Shown here: one piece after another, positions 35,369 to 42,827 of the stretch
Layout of the letters: the number at the start of each line of letters is the position of its first letter
Numbering within the stretch: position 1 is the first letter of the stretch
Assembly: GCA_016744905.1 (NCBI GenBank)
Contig: JADGDM010000009.1
Span: forward strand, 1 to 49,303
Length of the DNA stretch: 49,303 bases
Direction: 5' to 3'
Source: Sulfurimonadaceae bacterium
GTDB taxonomy: Bacteria > Campylobacterota > Campylobacteria > Campylobacterales > Sulfurimonadaceae
Notes under the pieces: generated by a model
What the model was told of the DNA's origin: nothing
Seen by the model: the letters and a program-made list of their open reading frames with translations, nothing else
Databases searched by the model: none
Position numbers and translations under genes: made by a program

Positions 35369-35406
35369 GCTTACCTCAGAAATAAATATTTTGAGAGGTT
35401 TTCAAG

Positions 35407-35826
35407 ATGGCAAATCAAGAAGCAATTAAAGGACTAACATTCCTTGATGATGGAGAATGTTTGTATGATGATATTTACTTACTTTCTGAAACAGACGAAA
35501 AGGGTATCGTTACTTATGCAAGCGAATCGTTTTTAAGAGTAGCAGGTTGGAAGTTTGAAGATTTGATTGGACAACCGCATAATGTGGTCCGTCATCCAGA
35601 TATGCCGCGTGCTGCATTTAAGTCTCTTTGGGATGATGCAGAAGGTAAAGGTTTCTGGACTGGTATTGTTAAAAATGCACGTAAGGGTGGCGGATTTTAT
35701 TGGGTCTTTGCAACTGTATTACGCTCAGTTGATAAAAGTGGCGCTATTAAATACGTATCTATTCGTACCAAACCTTCACGTGAAGAGATAAAAGCTGCGC
35801 AAGAACTTTACGCAACATTAGATTAA
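35407..35826 (+). CDS. PAS-domain sensor protein (Aer/CetB-like)
   Basis: A 139-residue single PAS domain. The block QPHNVVRHPDMPRAAFKSLW (about 58-77) is the hallmark of the Aer/CetB group, whose PAS pockets bind FAD to sense redox or energy state, and GFWTGIVKNARKGGGFYWV follows as usual. It lacks membrane segments and a signalling domain, so it must act through a partner; the next gene, 18 bp downstream, encodes the receptor. This mirrors the split CetA/CetB energy-taxis receptor of Campylobacter jejuni, except that this partner is also soluble. AGAGG precedes the ATG. First gene of the operon. Confidence 0.85.
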   Translation: MANQEAIKGLTFLDDGECLYDDIYLLSETDEKGIVTYASESFLRVAGWKFEDLIGQPHNVVRHPDMPRAAFKSLWDDAEGKGFWTGIVKNARKGGGFYWVFATVLRSVDKSGAIKYVSIRTKPSREEIKAAQELYATLD

Positions 35827-35844
35827 GAAGAGAGGAAGATAGAG

Positions 35845-37731
35845 ATGGCATTAGTTAAAAAAAGTGGAAATAGCGCAGTAGTATCGAACGGAGCTGGTGG
35901 TGGCGATAAGCGTCGTCAACGTACACTAGCAAAACAACAACAAATTTCAGAGAGTATCTCTGGTGTTGCAATAACTATTCTTGATAACGCTCAAGAGAGT
36001 GTAAGTGCAATTGAACAGCTTAAGTCTTCAATGGAACAGATTGCAACAGCAGCTGAAGAGAACAGTGGTGCAAGTGAACAAGCACTTAAAAATGTACGTG
36101 GAATTAATAGTAACATTAGTCGTATGACGACTACTATTAATACAGTAATTACTTCAACTCTGGCTGCTGGTGATAATATCATGAATGCAGTAGGTACAAT
36201 TAATGACTCAGTAGATGGAATGATTGAAGCAGTTGTTGTCGCTGAATCATCATCAAAAAAATCAGAAGAGTTAAAAACATCGTCTGAAAACATTGGTGAA
36301 GCAGTTGGCTTTATTGCAAAAATTGCAGATCAAACAAATCTTTTAGCATTGAATGCAGCCATTGAAGCAAGTCGTGCTAAAGAGCATGGTAAAGGTTTTG
36401 CAGTTGTGGCTGATGAAACTAGAGCTTTAGCTGGTGAGAGTGAAAAAAATGCAGAATTTATATCTGAACTGGTCAATAAAATTCAAGAGAGTATTGATAA
36501 GATTATTAAAAGTATTGTTAATACAACAGGAATTATTGATGCGACTGGTAGTAGTGGTAAAGGGCTTAGCCTTAAAATGGAAGAGCTAACAAAAATTGCT
36601 GTATACACGGTTGAAGCTTCAAGAAGTATCAGCTCATATACTCAAGATTTAGGAACTATTTCTCAGCGTGTTAGTGATGGAAGTCAAGATATCGCTGCTG
36701 CTTCAACAGATATTGCACTCTCTGTTGAGAAGACACTAAATGGCATTGATGTCCAATCGAATGCATTGTCACAAACTGAAGATGATATTAAAGAACTTTC
36801 AAATCTATCTGAAGAGTTAAAATACTCAACAGATACTACAAAATCAGCAGAAGACATTGCCTCTTCAGCTGACGCTATTGGTGGCTCTATGGAAGACATC
36901 CAAAGTGCACTTGAAGAAGTTACAAATGCCTTAAATACTATTGAGTCATCTTCTCACACAACCAATCAAAGTGCTTTAAGTAACCAAGAATTAGTTGAAG
37001 GTGGCTTAGTTAATGCAAAAGATATTGATGCATTGATCGCAATTTCTCGTAAGAACTTTGATCTTCTAAAAACTTCATTTGGTGAAGTTCGAGCTTCGCT
37101 TATTCAAATTAAGGGTGACTTTACAGATTCTATTGCTGAGGGTAATCAAGCCAGTGGTGAGTTAGAGATTATTGTAAAAGAGACAAAAAGTGTTGATAAA
37201 ACTGTTGGTAATATTTCAAATTCAATTATTCAATTAAATATGTTGGCAATTAGTGGTTCTATCGAAGCTGCACGTGCGGGTGATTTTGGTAAAGGCTTTG
37301 CTGTAGTTTCTGCTGATATTAGAAACTTGGCCAAAGATTCTGAGCAAAATACGGATAAAATCAACGACACTATTGAGTCAATGAATGCAGAAATCGTAAC
37401 AGTTAACACAGACTGGTTAGATCTTCTTCATGGTCAAAATAATGGAAGTAAAAATATTGATTCATTGATTAATGATATTAATAAAATTACGGATATGTTG
37501 GTAGACCTTCTTGATAGATTTACAGGATTAAAAGCTATTAATGATCAAAATATTGAAGGCATTAATCAAGTACTTATTGGTATTAGTGAAATTCAAAAAG
37601 CAGTTGAACTCTCCGCTAGAAATGCTATGGAGTCAAGAAAAGCAAGTGAGTTGATTATTGATACTATTTCACATATTAGTGAGGGTGTTGAAGAGTTGGC
37701 TGTTATGGCTGATGAGTTACAACAAGGATAA
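35845..37731 (+). CDS. Soluble chemoreceptor with two signalling domains
   Basis: A 628-residue, almost wholly helical methyl-accepting protein with no transmembrane segment and no ligand domain. It contains two receptor tips: the first is canonical (QTNLLALNAAIEASRAKEHGK, in part residues about 164-184; GFAVVADE follows), the second, 300 residues later, is diverged (LNMLAISGSIEAARAGDFGK, about 463-482; GFAVVSADIRNLA follows). Each has about 130 helical residues on both sides, so two full hairpins exist in tandem. Such double-headed receptors are represented by DosM of Vibrio cholerae, which bridges two CheA/CheW layers in cytoplasmic arrays. The PAS protein upstream probably supplies the sensory input. 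AGAGGAAG precedes the ATG region. Confidence 0.88.
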   Translation: MALVKKSGNSAVVSNGAGGGDKRRQRTLAKQQQISESISGVAITILDNAQESVSAIEQLKSSMEQIATAAEENSGASEQALKNVRGINSNISRMTTTINTVITSTLAAGDNIMNAVGTINDSVDGMIEAVVVAESSSKKSEELKTSSENIGEAVGFIAKIADQTNLLALNAAIEASRAKEHGKGFAVVADETRALAGESEKNAEFISELVNKIQESIDKIIKSIVNTTGIIDATGSSGKGLSLKMEELTKIAVYTVEASRSISSYTQDLGTISQRVSDGSQDIAAASTDIALSVEKTLNGIDVQSNALSQTEDDIKELSNLSEELKYSTDTTKSAEDIASSADAIGGSMEDIQSALEEVTNALNTIESSSHTTNQSALSNQELVEGGLVNAKDIDALIAISRKNFDLLKTSFGEVRASLIQIKGDFTDSIAEGNQASGELEIIVKETKSVDKTVGNISNSIIQLNMLAISGSIEAARAGDFGKGFAVVSADIRNLAKDSEQNTDKINDTIESMNAEIVTVNTDWLDLLHGQNNGSKNIDSLINDINKITDMLVDLLDRFTGLKAINDQNIEGINQVLIGISEIQKAVELSARNAMESRKASELIIDTISHISEGVEELAVMADELQQG

Positions 37732-37734
37732 CAC

Positions 37735-39114
37735 ATGCAGATCGAAGAGGTACTAATCGTAATTAACAATAATGTCAAATATGGCATAGATACATCTGTG
37801 ATCCAGCAGATATTACATGTACCTAATTTGACAGCAATTCCTTATGCTCCAAAATATACTAAAGGGCTATGCTCAATTAGTGGCTCTGTTATCAGTGCTG
37901 TAGATTTTAACCTTTTATTAAATGACAAATGCGTAGATTTGAAATCAGATCGTTCACGTGCTATTGTAATTAATAATGAAGGTACCTTGAGTGCATTGCT
38001 TGTCTCAGAAGTCATTAATTCTATTACATTAGACACTACGCTAATGGATCAAATAGACAGTGGTGACAGTGCTAATAAAGGTACTTATAAACATGCAGAT
38101 GGTCTTATACAGATTTTAGATATATTTGAACTGTTTAATCTAATTGAAGCTGAAAAAATAGATTCAAAAGAGGTTTTAAATGGTGTGAATAGGGATAAGG
38201 TTAGTGAATCAAAAAATATTGATTTACAACGATATCTGGTTTTCTTAATGGGAGAAGAGCAGTTTGCATTAAAAGTGGATTACCTTCAAGAGATTATTGC
38301 TGTTCCTTATATGTTTACATATATTGCAGGTTCACAGAATTATGTCGAAGGTATGATCTCTCTACGTGATGAACTTTTAGTTGTTAATGATGTTCGATGT
38401 TATTATAACTATGCTGTTAGTAAAAGTGACAAAAATAAAATTTTAGTTGCAGAAATTAATAAGAAAAAACTGGGTTTAATTGTTGATGAAATTATAGATA
38501 TAAAAGATTTTGAAAATTCTAGTATTGATGATATGCCAGCTAATTTTCAAGATGAAAAAGTTTCCGGTGTTATACATGATGGTGATCAGCTGATCTCTAT
38601 TCTAGGTGAAAATATCTTAGTGAAAATGATGAAAGAAAATGATAGGTTTGCAGAAGACACACAACGAGAAACAGAGTTAAATGAAGAGAAAGATATAGAA
38701 TTTGAAGTAGTTATTTTTAAGTTACACGATATTGAGTATGCACTAGATATAGATCATGTTGATGAAATCATTGATATGGCACATATTACTGCAGTAGTAG
38801 ATACTCCTGATATAGTAGAAGGTTTAATTAATATTCGCGGTAAAATTGTTACTATGGCTTCCTTATTTAACTCATTAGGGTTAGAGACAAAAATGAATAC
38901 GACTCAGAAAATATTAATTTGTGAAGTTGGTTCGAATAAGATTGGTTTTAATGTTGATCAGATTACCGATGTAATGGGTGTATATCGGAACGATATTAAA
39001 GCTGATAGTGAAGAAGATTCATATTTTTCAAATATATTACACTTAGACAGTGGCAATCGCCTAGTCTTGATGGTTGATATTGAAAAAGTGATGAGAATAG
39101 AGGAAACATTATGA
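37735..39114 (+). CDS. Triple-CheW adaptor
   Basis: A 459-residue protein made of three consecutive CheW-like beta-barrel domains, about residues 1-140, 165-305 and 325-459. The second and third show the standard pattern (YLVFLMGEEQFALKVDYLQEI, then VEGMISLRDELLVVND; VVIFKLHDIEYALDIDHVDEI, then VEGLINIRGKIVTM). The first is more diverged. CheW couples receptors to CheA; a triple version could crosslink several receptor or kinase sites in an array. No kinase or receiver parts are present. AAGGA precedes the ATG; it lies 4 bp after the receptor gene and overlaps cheB as ATGA. Confidence 0.85.
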   Translation: MQIEEVLIVINNNVKYGIDTSVIQQILHVPNLTAIPYAPKYTKGLCSISGSVISAVDFNLLLNDKCVDLKSDRSRAIVINNEGTLSALLVSEVINSITLDTTLMDQIDSGDSANKGTYKHADGLIQILDIFELFNLIEAEKIDSKEVLNGVNRDKVSESKNIDLQRYLVFLMGEEQFALKVDYLQEIIAVPYMFTYIAGSQNYVEGMISLRDELLVVNDVRCYYNYAVSKSDKNKILVAEINKKKLGLIVDEIIDIKDFENSSIDDMPANFQDEKVSGVIHDGDQLISILGENILVKMMKENDRFAEDTQRETELNEEKDIEFEVVIFKLHDIEYALDIDHVDEIIDMAHITAVVDTPDIVEGLINIRGKIVTMASLFNSLGLETKMNTTQKILICEVGSNKIGFNVDQITDVMGVYRNDIKADSEEDSYFSNILHLDSGNRLVLMVDIEKVMRIEETL

Positions 39115-40184
39115 GTAAAAAAGTACTAATAGTTGATGACTCCGCACTGGTAAGAAAACAGTTAAAAGAGTTGATTTCCACACTAGACTTTGAGATTTCA
39201 ATTGCTAAAAATGGTAAAGAAGCTGTGGATATGGCAATAGCAGAACAATTTGATGTTATCACTATGGATGTTAATATGCCTGTAATGGATGGATTGACGG
39301 CAGTTAAAGAGATTATGGAAGCAAGACCAACAGCAATTTTGATGGTGAGTTCACTAACTTCTGCTGATGCAACGACAACGATGGATGCTTTAGACCTTGG
39401 TGCAATTGATTTTATAGCAAAGCCTGGTACGATGAATATTGGTAAAAATGAGAATAGTGAAGAAATTCTACAAAAAGTGACTTCATTAAGTCGTATTCCA
39501 AAAAGAAGATTACAACCTTCTACAAGACGTAGAACACCAGCACCAAGACGTGAACGTCCAGCGCGAACTGAACGAGACAATACACTTACTGTGAAGACGA
39601 GCTCTTTAGATGTTAAAAAAGTTGTACTGATAGGTTCCTCCACTGGTGGGCCAGGTTTGATTGAACAAATTTGTGCGGCACTTCCTGAATCTTATCCTTA
39701 TCCAGTTTGTATAGTTCAGCATATGCCAGCACAGTTTACAGCTGCTTTTGCTACAAGATTAGACAGAGTTAGTGCCTTACAGGTTCAAGAAAGTTCTAAT
39801 AATATGGAACTTTTACCGGGTAATATTTACGTGGCTAAAGGGGGGACACATTTACACTTTGCTAAAAAAGTCTCAGGAAAAATTGTTTTACGAGAAGATA
39901 CAGGAAGAGAGAAACGATTTTTTATGCCAAGTGTCGATGAAATGGTATTCAGCGCACTGGATATTTTTGAACCACGTCAGATTATAGGTGCTATTTTAAC
40001 GGGCATTGGTGATGATGGAGCAGCAGCCTTTGTTAAAGCTAAAAAAGGTGGTGCCTATACTTTAGGTGAAAGTGAAGAGAGTTGTACTGTTTATGGGATG
40101 CCTCGAGTAGCATTTGAAAATGGTGGAATTAGCGAGCAGTTACCATTTAATAAAATTTTAAAAACCCTAGCAACATTAAAATAA
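39111..40184 (+). CDS. cheB: Chemotaxis protein-glutamate methylesterase CheB
   Basis: A 357-residue adaptation enzyme. The receiver (1-120) has the acidic pair 9-10, phospho-acceptor Asp53 and a KPG motif at about 104. An unusually arginine-rich linker (about 124-155) leads to the methylesterase domain, with catalytic Ser in IGSSTGGP (about 173-180), His in VQHMPAQFT (about 202-210) and Asp in LTGIGDDGA (about 298-306). It removes methyl groups from, or deamidates, receptor glutamates when phosphorylated by CheA. It overlaps the triple-CheW gene by 4 bp. Confidence 0.96.
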   Translation: MSKKVLIVDDSALVRKQLKELISTLDFEISIAKNGKEAVDMAIAEQFDVITMDVNMPVMDGLTAVKEIMEARPTAILMVSSLTSADATTTMDALDLGAIDFIAKPGTMNIGKNENSEEILQKVTSLSRIPKRRLQPSTRRRTPAPRRERPARTERDNTLTVKTSSLDVKKVVLIGSSTGGPGLIEQICAALPESYPYPVCIVQHMPAQFTAAFATRLDRVSALQVQESSNNMELLPGNIYVAKGGTHLHFAKKVSGKIVLREDTGREKRFFMPSVDEMVFSALDIFEPRQIIGAILTGIGDDGAAAFVKAKKGGAYTLGESEESCTVYGMPRVAFENGGISEQLPFNKILKTLATLK

Positions 40185-40193
40185 GGATAGACG

Positions 40194-40817
40194 ATGGCAT
40201 TAATTAAAAAGCATGTTGAACAAATTGAAGATGAATTTCCATCATTTTCTAGTTTGGATGAAGCTGTTGAATTTTTTAATAGTAATTGTGATTTTGATTG
40301 TCAATCACATGTTATTGATGAGATGCAATCTTTAGAAGGTTATGCAAAACAGTATGTTGAATTTTTAAAAGATCCCACTACCTCAAAAGAGATCTCTTCA
40401 AGAATGGCATCGACGCTCTCTAGTATGGATCCAAAATTAGCGCCTATTGAAGAGATTATGGAGTTGCTGAAACTCAATAATGCTTATACCCGTAATTTAG
40501 GTATTTCAATGTTACGTGACTTTGGTGACTCAATCAAATATTATATTGTTAAGTTTTTAATTGGAGATGATAGAGATCTCCGAATTTTTGCTATCAATGT
40601 CCTCGGAGATGTGACTTTTGCAGAATCTCGAGATATGCTCTTAGAACTTTTAGAGACGGAAGAAGATATTAATGTTGCTATGACGGCAGTAGATTACCTG
40701 GCAGAAATTGGTGAAATAGAAGATATTAAACTTTTGAAATCTCTTAAAGAACGTTTTGTTGATGATGCTTATGCCGCTTTTTCTATAGACAATTGTATAA
40801 AAATGATTGAAGGATAG
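40194..40817 (+). CDS. HEAT-repeat protein of the chemosensory operon
   Basis: A 207-residue all-helical protein. From about residue 85 onward repeats such as NAYTRNLGISMLRDFGDSIKYYIVKFL and DRDLRIFAINVLGDVTFAESRDMLLELL (blocks about 93-160) fit HEAT repeats, scaffolds for protein-protein contacts. The N-terminal 80 residues are helical without a known domain. It is cytosolic by prediction. HEAT proteins occur in some non-flagellar (ACF-type) chemosensory operons; here it sits between cheB and cheR, so a role in receptor modification or array assembly is possible but unproven. Its stop overlaps the cheR start region (TAGTGATG). Confidence 0.75.
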   Translation: MALIKKHVEQIEDEFPSFSSLDEAVEFFNSNCDFDCQSHVIDEMQSLEGYAKQYVEFLKDPTTSKEISSRMASTLSSMDPKLAPIEEIMELLKLNNAYTRNLGISMLRDFGDSIKYYIVKFLIGDDRDLRIFAINVLGDVTFAESRDMLLELLETEEDINVAMTAVDYLAEIGEIEDIKLLKSLKERFVDDAYAAFSIDNCIKMIEG

Positions 40818-40819
40818 TG

Positions 40820-41650
40820 ATGAGCCGATTACTTTCTAAAGAAAATTTTATTAAAATTGGTGAGTATATTTATCGTAAAAGTGGTATCTATTTAGAAGAA
40901 GAGAAGCACTTTGATAAAATCTCGAAATATATTGATAAACGTGCGCAAGAGATTGAAGTAGACTCTTTTCGTAAGTACTTTTTTAAACTCCGTTTTGAAG
41001 ATAAAGAAGGCAGTGAGTTTCAAGAATTAATGAATGCAATTACGGTTAATGAGACATATTTTTTTAGAGAAAAAAACCAGTTTGAAGTTTTAGTAAATAG
41101 TATATTGCCTGAGCTGCACGCATCTAAACCCGCTGGAGTGCCATTAAGGATTTTATCTTCTCCCTCATCAACAGGAGAAGAACCTTACTCAATTGTACTG
41201 CATATTGTAGAAGAAGGAAAGGTTGTTGAAGAGCGCGATATCGAAGTAGTTGGAATTGATATTGACTCGACAGTGATTAAAAAAGCACAAGCTGGTTTCT
41301 ATAGTGATCGTTCTATTCATGCGATTCCAAAGGATATCTTACACAGATGGTTTGTGAAAAAACCTTTAGGGTATCAACTGGGTGAGGACCTCTTAGGTAG
41401 TGTTGATTTTAGTGTTCGTAATGTATTTGATAAAGCTGATATGCGAAAACTAGGTAAGTTTGATGTTATTTTTTCAAGAAATATGTTGATCTATTTTGAT
41501 GATGCAAGTCGTAAAGAAGTGGCAATGACCTTCTATGACATGTTAAATCCAGGTGGCTATGTTCTTTTAGGACACGCTGAATATATGAGCCGTATTGTTT
41601 CGGTTTTTAAAGCCAAGAAAGTTGGCGACACATTAATTTATCAAAAATAA
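40820..41650 (+). CDS. cheR: Chemotaxis methyltransferase CheR
   Basis: A 276-residue S-adenosylmethionine-dependent enzyme that methylates receptor glutamates. It has the short helical N-terminal domain and the Rossmann domain, with TVNETYFFRE (about 76-85), the SAM-binding LRILSSPSSTGEEPYSI (about 108-124), VVGIDID and FDVIFSRNMLIYFD (about 214-227). The glycine-rich motif usually reads SAxCSTGEEPYS, so SPSSTGEEPYS is a slight variant. The ATG at 40820 is well placed after AAGGA; a GTG immediately before it is possible. No VWF or TPR extension is present. Confidence 0.95.
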   Translation: MSRLLSKENFIKIGEYIYRKSGIYLEEEKHFDKISKYIDKRAQEIEVDSFRKYFFKLRFEDKEGSEFQELMNAITVNETYFFREKNQFEVLVNSILPELHASKPAGVPLRILSSPSSTGEEPYSIVLHIVEEGKVVEERDIEVVGIDIDSTVIKKAQAGFYSDRSIHAIPKDILHRWFVKKPLGYQLGEDLLGSVDFSVRNVFDKADMRKLGKFDVIFSRNMLIYFDDASRKEVAMTFYDMLNPGGYVLLGHAEYMSRIVSVFKAKKVGDTLIYQK

Positions 41651-41659
41651 GGAAAAAAT

Positions 41660-42031
41660 ATGCCATTAGTAATATTCGTAGACGATAGTGAAACAGCATT
41701 AGCATCAACCAGAATGGTTACAAGCAGTATGCCAATCGAGGTTAAGCAGTATACAGAAGCACAAACAGCATTAGCAGAGATTCAAGCGGGAATGACGCCT
41801 GATTTAATCATCACTGATTTAAATATGCCTGTGATGAATGGTTTTGAGTTTTTAGCGGAAATTCGTAAACACCCAACTACTAAGAGAACACCAACATTGA
41901 TGTTGACAACTGAAACAAAAGATGAGATGAAAGCACAAGGTAAAGCTTTGGGGCTAACTGGATGGATTGTTAAACCGTTTAATCCAGCACAGTTAAAACA
42001 AGCAATTACAAGAGTATTGCGTTTAAGTTAA
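41660..42031 (+). CDS. CheY-like response regulator
   Basis: A 123-residue stand-alone receiver with Asp8-Asp9, phospho-acceptor Asp53 (IITDLNMPVMNG), Thr in LMLTTE and Lys in VKPF (about residue 105). All phosphorylation residues are present. It differs from the second receiver downstream, so the operon may run two phospho-branches, for example output and phosphate sink. Its stop overlaps an ATG of the next frame. Confidence 0.92.
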   Translation: MPLVIFVDDSETALASTRMVTSSMPIEVKQYTEAQTALAEIQAGMTPDLIITDLNMPVMNGFEFLAEIRKHPTTKRTPTLMLTTETKDEMKAQGKALGLTGWIVKPFNPAQLKQAITRVLRLS

Positions 42032-42042
42032 TGGAGTTACCT

Positions 42043-42438
42043 ATGAAGTTTCTAAACTCAATTAATGATCTGTTGGATCATATTAAAAATGTTGAAAATG
42101 ATACGATTGAACTTTCACGTGACTCATCTATCAAAATAGCATCTTTTATCGAGCGGAACAAATTAGAAGTAGATGATGATGTGGCGGAAGCCTTACAGTA
42201 TCAAGATATTATCTCTCAACAGTTAAGTGCAACTATTGAAGCGATAGAGAGTGTTCAATCAAGTATTAATCTATTTGAACACTCGTCAAAGAATGATGAA
42301 GTGATAGCCATTGAAAGTATTGGTAAGTTACATAAAAAGTTAAATGATTCATTAGAAAAAGCAAAAGATAGAAGAAAAGCATTTTCAGGTAAGGTATTGG
42401 CTGAAGATGATGTAGAAGATGGAATAGAATTTTTTTAA
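42043..42438 (+). CDS. Minimal CheZ-like phosphatase
   Basis: A 131-residue helical protein that I assign tentatively to the CheZ group. LQYQDIISQQL (about 51-61) matches the CheZ catalytic segment, with Asp55 and Gln59 in the D-x3-Q arrangement that positions water for CheY-P hydrolysis. The acidic, hydrophobic tail (EDDVEDGIEFF) resembles the C-terminal CheY-P docking peptide of CheZ, joined by a charged flexible linker. It is much shorter than E. coli CheZ (214 residues). The start at 42043 follows GGAG; an ATG at 42031 overlaps the previous stop but has no ribosome binding site. It lies between two CheY genes, as expected for their phosphatase. Confidence 0.6.
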   Translation: MKFLNSINDLLDHIKNVENDTIELSRDSSIKIASFIERNKLEVDDDVAEALQYQDIISQQLSATIEAIESVQSSINLFEHSSKNDEVIAIESIGKLHKKLNDSLEKAKDRRKAFSGKVLAEDDVEDGIEFF

Positions 42439-42450
42439 AAGGTTGATGTT

Positions 42451-42816
42451 ATGTCTGTAGTAATGGTAGTAGATGATTCGAAAACAGTAAGATCATATCA
42501 CGGATCGATTTTAGGTCAACTTGGAATTGAAGTTGTAGAAGCTGAAAATGGTATGGAAGCGTTAGAACGCTCTTTAGATAATAAAATTGATCTTTACCTT
42601 GTAGATGTAAATATGCCGATTATGGATGGATACTCATTTGTTCAAGAACTAAGAAAGCAAAGTAATAACACGGATACTCCTGTTATTATGATTACTACAC
42701 AAGCAAAAGATATTGATAAAGAAGAAGCTTATAAAATGGGTGCAAGTTTGTTTGAAACTAAGCCAATTAAACCAGACCAATTAAAAGCATATATACAGTT
42801 ATTGATTAGAGATTAA
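42451..42816 (+). CDS. cheY: CheY-type response regulator
   Basis: A 121-residue single receiver with Asp8-Asp9, phospho-acceptor Asp52 (LVDVNMPIMDG), Thr in IMITTQ and Lys in TKPIKP (about 103). It lies between the CheZ-like gene and cheA and is the likely direct substrate of this CheA. Whether it targets the flagellar motor or another output cannot be told from sequence. Confidence 0.92.
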   Translation: MSVVMVVDDSKTVRSYHGSILGQLGIEVVEAENGMEALERSLDNKIDLYLVDVNMPIMDGYSFVQELRKQSNNTDTPVIMITTQAKDIDKEEAYKMGASLFETKPIKPDQLKAYIQLLIRD

Positions 42817-42827
42817 GGGATTTAAAA

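Larger units (their letters stand above)
35099..35406. other. Gene-free region before the chemosensory operon
   Basis: About 308 bp of AT-rich sequence with no coding frame. It holds the rpsO terminator hairpin (35110-35133), long A/T tracts around 35161-35260, a possible sigma-28-like CGATAT at 35363-35368 and the ribosome binding site GAGAGG at about 35393-35398. No tRNA-like or other RNA structure was recognised. Confidence 0.6.

Noticed and set aside
38996-39643. A 215-codon open frame antisense to cheB
   Set aside because: It lies fully opposite cheB and the end of the triple-CheW gene, lacks a ribosome binding site, and its hydrophobic, serine-rich translation is what an antisense frame of these codons gives. 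cheB has all catalytic residues.
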